Made by a program: the position numbers and the translations under genes. From the NCBI RefSeq assembly GCF_014648635.1, contig NZ_BMRM01000013.1:62001-126000 (forward strand): a stretch of DNA of 64,000 bases. Direction: 5' to 3'. The notes beneath the pieces are model-generated. The model had not been told where the DNA came from. It saw only the letters and a list, made by a program, of their open reading frames with translations, and ran no database searches. Each line of letters starts with the position of its first letter. Within the stretch, counting starts at the first letter, position 1. Positions 41,533 to 49,836 of the stretch are shown here, piece by piece. Source of the DNA: Streptomyces cinerochromogenes. Its GTDB lineage: Bacteria; Actinomycetota; Actinomycetes; Streptomycetales; Streptomycetaceae.

Positions 41533-43548
41533 ATGATCGGCATGACCCCCTCCTCGAACGAAACCGCCGCGTTCCACGGGCAGTTGGCCGGGCACGCCCG
41601 TCTGTCCGACTTGGCTCTGGCACCCGACGGGGCCCGCCTGGTCCTGACGGTGTACTCGGTCAACGGCGAGGGAACCGGGCACGATGCGACGCTCTGGGAG
41701 ATCGACCCCTCGGGTCAGGACGAGAGCCGGCTCGTGGCCAGGTCTGCCGAGGGTGACTTCGATCCCGCGTTCGCTGCCGACGGGACGCTGCTGTTCCTCT
41801 CGGACCGCCAGGGTCCCGACTCCGCCGGTGACGACGGAACGGGTACGTCGCTGTGGGCGTTGTCCGCCGCCGGTGAGGCCGAGCGGATTGCCCGCCACCC
41901 GGGCGGCATATCCGCCTTCACCGTCGCCGCGCGTGCCGACGCGGTCGCCTACACCGCCGGTCTCCTGCCCGGCTCCGCGGACACCGAGTCCTACGCCGCC
42001 TCTCTGCGTGCGCGCGAAGACGCCAGGGTCACCGCGGCCTTGTACGAGGAGACCACGACCGGTGTCTGGAGTGCGGCCCTCGGACCGGACGAACCGCACA
42101 CGTTCGTCCTGCGTTCCGACGGGCCCGCGGTGAACGCCGGCAGCCAGGGCCTGGCGGGCGACGCGGACGTGGCGCTCTCACCGGACGGCTCGCTGGTGGC
42201 CTACACGCGGGCAGCGACCGGCCGTGAACCGGACACGAACACGGTGGTGGTCGCCGACGCGGCCACGGGTGTCCGGCGCCGCGCCTTCTCGCGCCCGGGT
42301 CACCAGTACTACCGCCCGGCGTTCACGGCCGACGGCTCGACGCTGGTCTGCCAGCGCCAGCGGGAGGAGACGTACGACACCGAATGGCGCGTCACGCTCG
42401 TCGCATTCGACCTGAACTCCGGTGAAGAGACGGATCTGCTCCCGGAGTTCGACAACTGGCCGTGGCCGGGGCGGGCGGTCCTTTCGCCGGTTCCCGGGGA
42501 CTCCACCTTGTGGTTCACCGGGGACGAGCGGGGGCACTGCCCGGTCTTCCGCCGTGACACGGACGGCACCGTCACCCGCCTGACCGCATCCGGCGCCTAC
42601 ACCTCGCTGTGCGTGACACCCGACGGGACCGCTCTCTACGCGCTGCGCAGCGCGATCGACAGCCCTCCCCGGGTGGTCCGGCTGGAGGCCGCGACACCTG
42701 ATCAGCAGCCCGTGTTCCTCCGGGCGCCCGGCGACCTCCACCGGCTTCCCGGCACTCTCACCGAGGTGCGCACCCAGGCGGACGACGGCTTCCCGTTGCG
42801 CGCGTGGCTCGTTCTGCCCGAAGGCGCCTCGCCCGAGCGTCCGTCGCCTCTGCTCGTCGTTCCGCACGGGGGCCCGCAGGCGTCCTGGAGCGCCTGGACC
42901 TGGTCGTGGAACCCCTGGCCGTTCGCGGCCCGCGGCTACGCGGTGCTGCTGCCGGACCCGGCCCTGTCCACCGGCTACGGGCAACGGATGCAGGAACGCG
43001 GCCGGGGACAGTACGGCGGCCAGCCCTACCGTGACGTCATCGCGCTGACCGACGCCGCACTGGCACGCGCCGACCTCGACGCGACCCGGACGGCCCTCGC
43101 CGGCTGGTCCTACGGCGGCTACCTGGCCAACCGGGCAGCGACCCGCACCGACCGTTTCAAGGCCATCGTCTCCGCCGCCGGGATGTGGAACCTGGAGGCC
43201 CTGCAGGCCGACACCGACATGCACGCCTACTTCCGGAAGATCTTCGGCGACCCGCGGACGCGACGGGAGCGGTACGAGGCCGACTCGCCGCATGTCGACG
43301 CGGCGAGGGTGACGACACCCGTGCTCGTCGTGCACGGAGGCAGGGACCACCGCGTGCCGATGGGCCAGGCACTGAGCCTGCATCACGATCTCCAACGGCT
43401 CGGCGTGCCGGTCCGGTTCCTGCACTTCCCGACCGAGGGCCACACCGTCGGAGCGCCGAACCACATCCGCGTCATGTACGAGACGGTGCTGAACTTCCTC
43501 GACCACCATGTCCTCGGACACGAGTGGCGGCGCCCCGCGATGCTCTGA
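41533..43548 (+). CDS. S9 family serine peptidase (prolyl oligopeptidase/acylaminoacyl type)
   Basis: A 671-residue cytoplasmic peptidase with an N-terminal beta-propeller (about 20-400; repeated APDGARLVLTVY, SPDGSLVAYTRA, TADGSTLVCQRQ) and a C-terminal alpha/beta hydrolase (about 415-660). The triad is Ser526 in GWSYGGYLAN, Asp605 in HGGRDHRVP and His637 in TEGHTVG. The oxyanion motif HGGPQASW is present. No signal peptide. It hydrolyses oligopeptides or N-acylated residues. MIGM could start at ATG 41533 or 41542. It is divergent from the GntR gene. Confidence 0.9.
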   Translation: MIGMTPSSNETAAFHGQLAGHARLSDLALAPDGARLVLTVYSVNGEGTGHDATLWEIDPSGQDESRLVARSAEGDFDPAFAADGTLLFLSDRQGPDSAGDDGTGTSLWALSAAGEAERIARHPGGISAFTVAARADAVAYTAGLLPGSADTESYAASLRAREDARVTAALYEETTTGVWSAALGPDEPHTFVLRSDGPAVNAGSQGLAGDADVALSPDGSLVAYTRAATGREPDTNTVVVADAATGVRRRAFSRPGHQYYRPAFTADGSTLVCQRQREETYDTEWRVTLVAFDLNSGEETDLLPEFDNWPWPGRAVLSPVPGDSTLWFTGDERGHCPVFRRDTDGTVTRLTASGAYTSLCVTPDGTALYALRSAIDSPPRVVRLEAATPDQQPVFLRAPGDLHRLPGTLTEVRTQADDGFPLRAWLVLPEGASPERPSPLLVVPHGGPQASWSAWTWSWNPWPFAARGYAVLLPDPALSTGYGQRMQERGRGQYGGQPYRDVIALTDAALARADLDATRTALAGWSYGGYLANRAATRTDRFKAIVSAAGMWNLEALQADTDMHAYFRKIFGDPRTRRERYEADSPHVDAARVTTPVLVVHGGRDHRVPMGQALSLHHDLQRLGVPVRFLHFPTEGHTVGAPNHIRVMYETVLNFLDHHVLGHEWRRPAML

Positions 43549-43608
43549 GTGCCGCCGCGGCACCCCTGTCCGACCGCGCCCGGGACGAGGGCTGCGCGAG
43601 TCGCCGCG

Positions 43609-44082
43609 TCACTGCTCGGCGAGGGGTGGCTGGCGGGCGAGGAACTCCTCGAACGCCGCCTTCTGCTTCGGGTCCATGAAGCCCTGGCGGACGCTGCGCG
43701 CCTGTTCCCGGAGCCAGTGCGCCTCGCCTGGGTTCAGCAGCTCGGCTACGACCACGCCTCCGCGAGCGACCGCCGTGCGTCCTCCCACGCGGCGGCGAAA
43801 GAGCGTGAACGGGCCGTATTCCGCCGGGTGGGCCAGTTCCGGTTCTTCCGTCTCGGCCTGCTCCTCGTCCCCGGGGTCACTCGTCGGGTAGGCGGCGGGG
43901 GCCCAGTGCTCCCAGAGCGCCAGCGTGGCCGCGGGCACGAGCACGGCGTGTTCCGCCTCCGCGCGCCCCTCCCACAGGAACGTGACGTTGACGGGCTCCC
44001 CGACCGCCTCGGCCAGCCCGAGCACCCGCTCCATCTCGTCGTTGACCGGGTAACCCGCCTCTACGTCTATCCGAAGTCCCAT
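43609..44082 (-). CDS. Hypothetical acidic protein
   Basis: A 157-residue protein, MGLRIDVEAGYPVNDEMERV, with a beta-strand-rich first half (VNVTFLWEGRAEAEHAVLVPAA), an acidic loop (SDPGDEEQAETEEPE), GPFTLFRRRVGGRTAVARGGVVVAELL and a C-terminal helix rich in charged residues (FMDPKQKAAFEEFLARQPP). No family recognised. ATG 44082 has only a weak ribosome binding site; codon use is typical of its neighbours. It is convergent with the S9 peptidase gene. Confidence 0.65.
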   Translation of the reverse strand: MGLRIDVEAGYPVNDEMERVLGLAEAVGEPVNVTFLWEGRAEAEHAVLVPAATLALWEHWAPAAYPTSDPGDEEQAETEEPELAHPAEYGPFTLFRRRVGGRTAVARGGVVVAELLNPGEAHWLREQARSVRQGFMDPKQKAAFEEFLARQPPLAEQ

Positions 44083-44300
44083 GGAGCCCGAGGCTACCGG
44101 CCGCCTCCGCCGTGCCTGGTTCGACTGCGACAGGCTCCTGGATCCCGGATCGGCCGAGAAGGCCATGGAGTCCATCAGCCGGTCCACAGGGGCCCGCACC
44201 GGGCACGCCGATCGGCTGAGCGTCCGGCCGCCCGACAGCGGTCCCGTGCCCGGCCTTGCTGACCCGGCGGCCGACCAGTGAAGGCACGCACGGTCCGCGT

Positions 44301-44966
44301 TCACTCGTAGCGCAGGCGCAGTGACTCCCGTTCGTCCTCCTCGATCTGGTCGACGGTCAGGCCCGGCAGGTTCAGCTGGGCCAGCGTCACCTCCGCGCTG
44401 GTCGGCTGGGCGTCGGCAGGCACCCACCGCTGCGGTTGCCAGGCGTCGGCGCGCATCAGCGACTTCGGACAGTGCGGATAGACCTGCTCGACCTCCACCA
44501 CGATCGCCGTGACCGGCGGTTTTCCCACGGCAGTGAGTCGGGCGAGCAGTTCCGGGCGTGCCGAGACACAGGCGCGGCCGTTGACGCGCAGCGTGGTCGG
44601 GCGGCCGGGGATGAGGAAGACCAGTCCGACGCGTCCGGTCTGCAGCACGTTGTGCAGGGTGTCGAGCCGCTTGTTGCCCGTCGCGTCGGGGAGCACCAAG
44701 GTCCGCTCGTCCAGCACCGAGACGAACCCGGGCGGGCCGCCACGCGGCGACACGTCCGCCCGGCCCTCGACGTCCGCGCTGCCGATGAACACCAGGGAGG
44801 AACAGCCGATCAGCGCCCGGGTCTCCTCGGTCAGGCGGTCGACCTCCTTGCGGAGCGCGTGCGGATTCGGCTGCGGGTAGAGCTCGCGCAGCGCCTCCGG
44901 GCTGGTGAGGGCGTCCGCCTGGAGGGATGCGAAGAGCGAGCCGCCGGCCTCATCGTCGATCATCAT
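44301..44966 (-). CDS. Pyridoxamine 5'-phosphate oxidase family FMN-binding protein
   Basis: A 221-residue protein of the PNPOx-like split-barrel superfamily (MSMEG_1061-like). SSLVFIGSADVEGRADVSPRG, PPGFVSVLDERTLVLPD, GNKRLDTLHNVLQTGRVGLVFLIPGRPTTLRVNG and a tail motif PHCPKSLMRADAWQPQRW (quoted as separate pieces). The barrel binds FMN or F420 and reduces or oxidises a small substrate; the true substrate is unknown. Start at ATG 44966 behind AGGGTC; MMIDD could also begin at 44963. Confidence 0.85.
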   Translation of the reverse strand: MMIDDEAGGSLFASLQADALTSPEALRELYPQPNPHALRKEVDRLTEETRALIGCSSLVFIGSADVEGRADVSPRGGPPGFVSVLDERTLVLPDATGNKRLDTLHNVLQTGRVGLVFLIPGRPTTLRVNGRACVSARPELLARLTAVGKPPVTAIVVEVEQVYPHCPKSLMRADAWQPQRWVPADAQPTSAEVTLAQLNLPGLTVDQIEEDERESLRLRYE

Positions 44967-45057
44967 AGGGGCGACCCTAGAAGACGACCCGGGCAGTGCG
45001 CGGGTCAACGGGTCATCACGCCGGCGTCCGACCGGTCGCTGCCCTCGGCGCAGTCGG

Positions 45058-45130
45058 GTGCCGGATGAGCTGTGGGAGCGAGTCGAACTGCTGCCGCCGG
45101 TGCGGGAGCGCAGCGATCCACGGTGCTGCC
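45058..45130 (+). mobile_element. Remnant of an IS5/IS4-type transposase N-terminus
   Basis: The plus frame reads VPDELWERVELLPPVRERSD, matching the conserved start of IS5-group transposases (L-T/P-D-E-L-W-x-x-V/I-x-x-L-L-P). After about 24 codons the similarity ends, and no other part of an element or terminal repeat is visible. It is a small decayed insertion scar between the FMN-binding protein gene and an alcohol dehydrogenase gene. Confidence 0.55.
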
Positions 45131-45168
45131 CCCACGTGCCGGACACCGCTCACCTCGCGGCTGCCCCG

Positions 45169-46239
45169 TCACGCCGCGGGAACGGCGACCTGCGCGTGCT
45201 GCTCCCCGCCGAGCACGACCTTGAGGGCACCGGTCTCTGCGGCCTTGGAGAAGACGTCGTACGCCTCCTCCATCCGGTCCAGTGGGAAGGTGTGCGTGAC
45301 CAGCTGCCCCGTCGGGAGCCGGCCGGCGGTGGCCATGTGCAGCAGGGTGGGCGTGGAGGAGGTGTCCACCAGGCCGGTCGTGATGGTCACGTTCTTGCTC
45401 CACAGGTGTTCGAGGTGCAGCGTGACGGGCTTGCCGTGCACCCCCACGTTGGCGACACGGCCTCCGGGCCGGACCATGCGCGTGCACAGCTCGAAGCTCT
45501 CCGGAACGCCGACCGCCTCGATCACCACGTCCGCCCCCAGCCCGTCGGTCAGGTCGGCGACCAGCTGGCCGGGAGCCTCGTGGACGTCCGCGACCGCGTC
45601 GGCGCCGAGCCGATGGGCGGCCTCCAGACGGGCCGGGGCCAGGTCGACGGCGATGATCCGCGCGGGCGCGAACAGACGTGCCGTGGCGATGGCCGCCAGG
45701 CCGATGGGGCCGGCACCGACGACGGCCACCGTGTCACCGGGACGGACGTTCCCCTTGAGGACGCCCACCTCGTAGGCGGTCGGGAAGATGTCCGCGAGCA
45801 GAACGGCGTCCTCGCCGCGCAACGACGCCGGCAGCGGGTGTACGGACAGGTCGGCGTACGGCACGCGGACGTACTCGGCCTGCGTGCCGTCGACGAGGTG
45901 GCCGAGGATCCAGCCACCGCCGCCACGGCACTGGCCGTAGGCGCTCTCGCGGCAGTACCGGCAGCGTCCGCAGGAGGTGATGCAGGAGACCAGCACGCGG
46001 TCGCCGGGCCGTACGGTGCGCACGTCGCTGCCGGCGTCGACGATCTCCCCGACCGCCTCGTGGCCGAGCACGGTGCCGGGGCGGACCTCGGGCACGTCGC
46101 CCTTGAGGATGTGCAGGTCGGTCCCGCAGATGGTCACGGCTCCGACCTTCACGATGGCGTCGGTGGACTCGCCGACGGCCGGGTCGGGGACGTCCTGCCA
46201 GGACGCCTGTCCGGGACCGTGGAAGACGAAGCCTTTCAT
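45169..46239 (-). CDS. Zinc-dependent alcohol dehydrogenase (MDR family)
   Basis: A 356-residue medium-chain dehydrogenase. Catalytic zinc ligands Cys in TICGTDLHI and His-Glu in GHEAVGE; structural zinc Cys cluster CGRCRYCRESAYGQC; NAD(P)-binding AVVGAGPIGLAA. It interconverts alcohols and aldehydes with NAD(P)H. It is about 60% alike by eye to the product of 54821-55849. Divergent from the Acg-type nitroreductase gene, with two DosR-like boxes in the shared promoter region. S. coelicolor carries similar dehydrogenase genes within its OsdR stress cluster. Confidence 0.9.
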   Translation of the reverse strand: MKGFVFHGPGQASWQDVPDPAVGESTDAIVKVGAVTICGTDLHILKGDVPEVRPGTVLGHEAVGEIVDAGSDVRTVRPGDRVLVSCITSCGRCRYCRESAYGQCRGGGGWILGHLVDGTQAEYVRVPYADLSVHPLPASLRGEDAVLLADIFPTAYEVGVLKGNVRPGDTVAVVGAGPIGLAAIATARLFAPARIIAVDLAPARLEAAHRLGADAVADVHEAPGQLVADLTDGLGADVVIEAVGVPESFELCTRMVRPGGRVANVGVHGKPVTLHLEHLWSKNVTITTGLVDTSSTPTLLHMATAGRLPTGQLVTHTFPLDRMEEAYDVFSKAAETGALKVVLGGEQHAQVAVPAA

Positions 46240-46313
46240 CGGGCCTCACCCCCTTGCGCCGTACGTCTGTTCAGCCCGCACGTTCAGCTTGGCCGGTGGG
46301 TGGGGGGTGCCGC

Positions 46314-46332
46314 TTGGGCCGTCCGGCCCTTG
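46314..46332. promoter_or_regulatory. Putative DosR/OsdR-type box 1
   Basis: TTGGGCCGTCCGGCCCTTG is palindromic (GGGCCG-TC-CGGCCC plus flanking TT) and matches the layout of the mycobacterial DosR box, TTSGGGACTWWAGTCCCSAA, at most G/C positions. It lies 75 bases upstream of the minus-strand alcohol dehydrogenase start. Confidence 0.5.
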
Positions 46333-46466
46333 TCCCCCCCCCGGCGGGCGGTCCAGGAAGCCGCGGTGCCGCCACACCTTGCACATGCCGAGCGATCGCG
46401 GCCCCGGCGGCCTGCGGCGCACGCGGTGGCCGGGGTCCGTGCTGCGGAGGGCCGGCAGGTCCGTCG

Positions 46467-46482
46467 TGGGGACCAATGGCCC
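46467..46482. promoter_or_regulatory. Putative DosR/OsdR-type box 2
   Basis: GGGGACCAATGGCCCC has the GGGxCC-NNN-GGxCCC pattern of DosR sites. It lies 108 bases upstream of the Acg-type nitroreductase start. Its core ACCAATGG recurs (reverse complement) in the hydrogenase promoter at 54772-54785. Confidence 0.55.
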
Positions 46483-46538
46483 CTGGCAGGACGACGACCC
46501 CGGAGCTATCCATGGAATCGGCGGCGCGCACTCCCCGA

Positions 46539-46576
46539 CGCCACCGCTGGTAGGACCGGCGCCACCGCTGGTAGGA
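46539..46576 (+). repeat. 17-bp direct repeat at the ribosome binding site of the nitroreductase gene
   Basis: CGCCACCGCTGGTAGGA occurs at 46539-46555 and again at 46560-46576. The second copy runs into TAGGAGG, the ribosome binding site for ATG 46590, so a recent duplication has doubled part of the leader. Confidence 0.75.
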
Positions 46577-46589
46577 GGCGAAGGCGATC

Positions 46590-47594
46590 ATGACCACGGG
46601 ACGTGTGGACCTGAGCATCGTCAGGTCGCTCGTTGCGGACGCCACCGCGGCGCCCTCACTGCACAACGCGCAGCCCTGGGCCTTCCGCTGCCTGCGGGAC
46701 GCCGGTGTGCTGCGTCTGTACGCCGACATGGAGCGCGACCTGCCGCGGACCGACCCCGAGCACCGAGGCCTGCACCTGGGCTGCGGCGCCGCGCTGCTCA
46801 ACCTCCGGGTGGCCGCCGCGGCGGCGGGGCTGGCGCCGGTCGTCCGATTGCTGCCCGACCCGGCTCACCCGGACCTCCTCGCCGAAGTGCACCTGTCCGG
46901 CACCGGACCACCGGACGACACGCTCGCCCGGCTGGGCCCCGCGATCCACCGCCGCCACTCCAGCCGCCTTCCCTTCCGTGGGGAAGCGGTTCCCGCCGCC
47001 GTACGGGAGGGGTTGTGCGCAGCCGCCCGCGCCGAGGGCGCACAGCTGTTGTTCCCCGGAGCCTGGCACATCCAGTCGCTCCTGGAACTGGTACGGGACG
47101 CCGAGCACAGGGAGACGCTCGACCAGGAGCTGCGTGCGGAGGCGGCACGGTGGACGCGTACGCAGCCCTCCGAGGCCGTGCCGGCGGCCGACGGCATCCC
47201 GGGCGAGGCGTTCGGCCCCCGGCAGCGCGGCTCCTCCTCCCCGGTCCGTGACTTCGCGGCCGGCCGTCCGGTTCCGGGACGCGGCTGGGCGTCCTTCGAG
47301 CCGAATCCGACCATCGCCCTGCTGGGTACGGCTCGCGACGGGCCCGTGGACTGGCTGCGCGCCGGTCAGGCACTGGAACGGGTCCTGCTCCGCGCCACGT
47401 CGGACGGGCTGGTCGCCTCGGTGACTTCCCAGCCGCTGGAGTCGGAGGCGACCCGGTGGGCCGTCCGCGATCCCGTCTCGGCCATGGGCTACGTGCAGAT
47501 GGTGATCCGGCTGGGCTACGGCCCCGAAGGCCCCGCCAGTCCACGGCGTCCGGTGGCCGACGTACTGGACGTGAGCTGTCCGGACGTGACCTGA
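46590..47594 (+). CDS. Acg-type nitroreductase family protein
   Basis: A 334-residue protein of the actinobacterial Acg (Rv2032) type. ADATAAPSLHNAQPWAF is the family's N-terminal FMN-region signature. CGAALLNLRVAAAAAGL and the Arg-rich HRRHSSRLPF follow; the C-terminal half repeats a nitroreductase-like lobe (TIALLGTARDGPVDWLRAGQALERVLLRAT, quoted as a region) and ends with MGYVQMVIRLGYG. Acg is a classical DosR-regulated dormancy gene that binds flavin, probably storing rather than turning it over. Two putative DosR boxes lie upstream, and a duplicated leader repeat precedes the start. Confidence 0.88.
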   Translation: MTTGRVDLSIVRSLVADATAAPSLHNAQPWAFRCLRDAGVLRLYADMERDLPRTDPEHRGLHLGCGAALLNLRVAAAAAGLAPVVRLLPDPAHPDLLAEVHLSGTGPPDDTLARLGPAIHRRHSSRLPFRGEAVPAAVREGLCAAARAEGAQLLFPGAWHIQSLLELVRDAEHRETLDQELRAEAARWTRTQPSEAVPAADGIPGEAFGPRQRGSSSPVRDFAAGRPVPGRGWASFEPNPTIALLGTARDGPVDWLRAGQALERVLLRATSDGLVASVTSQPLESEATRWAVRDPVSAMGYVQMVIRLGYGPEGPASPRRPVADVLDVSCPDVT

Positions 47595-47643
47595 CGCGCC
47601 CCACCGGCGACTCGGAGGGCTCCGGGCAGCGAGGAGGATCCAC

Positions 47644-48211
47644 GTGAAGGTCTCCGCGGTGACGGCCGGACACCGTGACCCGCCGCAGCCTCGTCGCCAA
47701 CCTGGCCGCGCAGCTCGTCACCGAGGGCCATGACGTACGGCTCATCGACCGGCGGCCCAAGGCGCGGCAGATGTTGTCACCGGGTTTTCCGGGCGCCTTC
47801 CACGTCGGCAACGGTTTCAGCCGGGCCGTGCTGGAGGCGGCGGGGATCGTCCACGCGGACGCCTTCGTCGCCGTCACCTCCGGGGACAACGGCAACATCG
47901 TCAGCGCGCGGACCGCCAAGGACACGTACCGGGTGCCGATCGTCCTGGCAAGCATCCAGGACCCGCACCGCGCCGATGTCTGCCGGGAACTGGGGATCCC
48001 GACGATCTCCAGCGTCCGCCTCACCGGACGGCAGGTCACCGAGTTCGACGTCGACGGGGAGATCCGGGTCGTGGAGATCACGCGCGCCGGACGCTCGCTC
48101 CTGCCCGCCCACGGGGTCCTGGCAGAGTCCGGCGATCTCGTCACCTTCAGCGTCACCGCGACCGCGCTGGGCCGGCTGGGCGGCTTTCTCGACAAGGAGC
48201 TGGGCACGTGA
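47644..48211 (+). pseudogene. TrkA-type potassium uptake NAD-binding protein, degraded N-terminus
   Basis: AGGAGG precedes GTG 47644 (VKV), but the reading frame of the rest of the protein (RSLVANLAAQLVTEGHDVRL, NGFSRAVLEAAGIVHADAFV, SGDNGNIVSARTAKDTYRVP, FDVDGEIRVVEITRAGRSLL) is different and begins only around 47675. The Rossmann loop GxGxxG is missing in every frame; GGTGACGGCCGG (GDGR) remains in the third. The stretch between SSVRLTG and VTEFDVDGE is also about 40 residues shorter than in family members, removing the linker between TrkA_N and TrkA_C. It overlaps the second trkA gene by four bases. Confidence 0.75.
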
Positions 48212-48866
48212 AGGTGCTGATCGCGGGCGCGGGGCGGCTGGGCACACAGATCGCCCAGGTGCTCTCCGCCGCGCGCAACGACGTCACCCTCGTCGAGTAC
48301 GACGACGACCGCGTGGCCGAACTCGACAGCCTCCCGCACGTACGCCTGGTGGCCGGGGACGCGTGCGATCGGGACCTGCTGGAGCACGCGGGGGCCCTCG
48401 CCTGCGACCTGGTCCTCGCCACCACCGGCCGCGACGAGGACAACCTCGTCATCAGTCTGCTGGCGAAGCGGCGGTTCGGGGTGGGGTGGGTGGCCGCTCG
48501 TGTCAACGAGGCGGAGAACGCCTGGCTGTTCGACCAGCGCTGGGGGGGGTGGACGTGGCCGTACCCGCGGCGACCCCGCTGATCTCCCTGATCGAGGAGG
48601 CCACCGGTGCCACGGACACGGTGGCGCTGCTGCGGCTGAGCAAGGCGGGCGTGGAGGTCATCGAGACCGCCATCAGCGAACGGTCCCGGGCCGCGGGGCA
48701 CCCGCTGGGCGAGATCGCCCTGCCCGCCGGCACCGTGGTCGCCACCGTCGTACGCGAGGGCCGGCCCACCCATCCCAGCCCCGGTCTGCGGCTGCTTCCC
48801 GGTGACGAACTCCTGCTCGTGTCGCACGAGGCGACCGAGCAGGAGATCCACGCGGCGTTCCAGTGA
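48208..48866 (+). pseudogene. TrkA-type potassium uptake protein, frameshifted at a G8 tract
   Basis: GTG 48208 begins a normal TrkA_N domain (MKVLIAGAGRLGTQIAQVL, DVTLVEYDDDRVAEL, GDACDRDLLEHAGAL, NEAENAWLFDQRW). At the run of eight G at 48542-48549 the frame is lost and stops at 48580-48582. The rest (VDVAVPAATPLISLIEEATG, VEVIETAISERSRAAGHPLG, LRLLPGDELLLVSHEATEQE) continues in another frame to 48866. Six G would restore W-G-V-D. The break may be a true mutation, slippage-prone phase variation or a sequencing error. TrkA proteins gate Trk/Ktr potassium channels in response to NAD(H). Confidence 0.85.
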
Positions 48867-48896
48867 GCCCGTCCCGGCGAGGCGCCGGACCCCGGC

Positions 48897-49340
48897 TCAC
48901 CGCTTCCCGGAGCGCACGATCACGACCGGGCAGCTCGCGTGCTGCGACACGTGCTGGCTGACGGAACCGAGCAGGGCGCGCGCGAACCCGCCCCTTCCCC
49001 GGCTGCCGACGACCAGGACCTCGGCTCCTTCGGCGGCTCGCAGCAGCACGTCCGCGGGATTGCCGTGCACCACATGGGTGCGGACCGACCCTGCGGCGTC
49101 CGGGCCGAGCACGTCGGTCAGTTCCCGGCTCATCTTCTCGCGGGTCTCTTCCTCGTCGACGTCCATGTCCACGGCGGGCCCCGACCAGCCGTACAGACCC
49201 GGCAGCTCCCACACCGCGACGGCGTCCACGGCTGCGCCGACCAGTCCCGCGTAGCGCACGGCCCAGCGCAGGGCCTCGTACGAGGACTGCGATCCGTCGA
49301 CACCGACGACCACCCGGCGCTCGGAGACATCCTCTGCCAT
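48897..49340 (-). CDS. Universal stress protein, single domain
   Basis: A 147-residue UspA-type protein with VVVGVDGSQSSYEALRWAV at the N-terminus and the ATP-binding loop VVGSRGRGGFARALLGSVSQ (G-2x-G-9x-GS) near the C-terminus, so it belongs to the nucleotide-binding subgroup. Usp proteins of this type accumulate in dormancy and hypoxia in mycobacteria and Streptomyces. ATG 49340 was chosen; the family fold begins within 10 residues. It is convergent with the trkA pair. Confidence 0.92.
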   Translation of the reverse strand: MAEDVSERRVVVGVDGSQSSYEALRWAVRYAGLVGAAVDAVAVWELPGLYGWSGPAVDMDVDEEETREKMSRELTDVLGPDAAGSVRTHVVHGNPADVLLRAAEGAEVLVVGSRGRGGFARALLGSVSQHVSQHASCPVVIVRSGKR

Positions 49341-49596
49341 GCGTCCCACCTCTCCTTCGGTGCCTGTGCCCACCGGGCCGGTCCGCCTCTGCTCCCCACG
49401 CTGCGGGACCCGGCGCCGGAGCGCCAGGGGAGCGCATCCGGCGGCATGAACGGACGCCGGGACCGGATCCCCCGGGTGCCGTTCGGTGCCGTTCGGCTCG
49501 CGGCGAGGCGGGTACCCGGGGAGCGGTGCCGGGGTCCGTCACCGGCGACGGTCCCGGCACCGGTCTTCCTCACTTCCCCGCTGGACGGAGGGCCGG
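49341..49596. promoter_or_regulatory. Divergent region between the Usp gene and a small gene
   Basis: About 250 bases. GGGCCGGTCC at about 49375-49384 has some resemblance to half of a DosR-like box but lacks the full symmetry, so no site is claimed. It should hold the promoters of the Usp gene and the small plus-strand gene. Confidence 0.3.
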
Positions 49597-49809
49597 ATGA
49601 AGCAGCGCACCGGGGCTGGCCGGCAGGCGAAGCGCGCCTGCTACGGCACCGTGCTGCCGTCGGCCAGGCAGACCCGGCGGCGGGCCGCGCCCCCCGCGGC
49701 CGGCTCGTCCCGCGCGCGTGCCCGCAGCGCGAACGGTGAGCGGATGCTGCTGCCGGACGGCACCTGGCGGCGGGTGGAGACCATCCGGGTCCGCAGTCTC
49801 TTCGGGTGA
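49597..49809 (+). CDS. Hypothetical small basic protein
   Basis: A 70-residue Arg/Ala-rich protein starting MKQRTGAGRQAKRACYGTVL and ending MLLPDGTWRRVETIRVRSLFG. GGAGGG lies 6 bases upstream of ATG 49597. The ordered C-terminus LPDGTWRRVETIRVRS looks like a beta-hairpin. No family recognised. Confidence 0.5.
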   Translation: MKQRTGAGRQAKRACYGTVLPSARQTRRRAAPPAAGSSRARARSANGERMLLPDGTWRRVETIRVRSLFG

Positions 49810-49836
49810 GGGCGTGGCCCACGCGTCCGGTCGGCC

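Noticed and set aside
44081..44281. A 66-codon plus-strand frame between two minus-strand genes
   Set aside because: It has no ribosome binding site and no recognisable domain, and it begins on the complement of the neighbouring gene's start codon.
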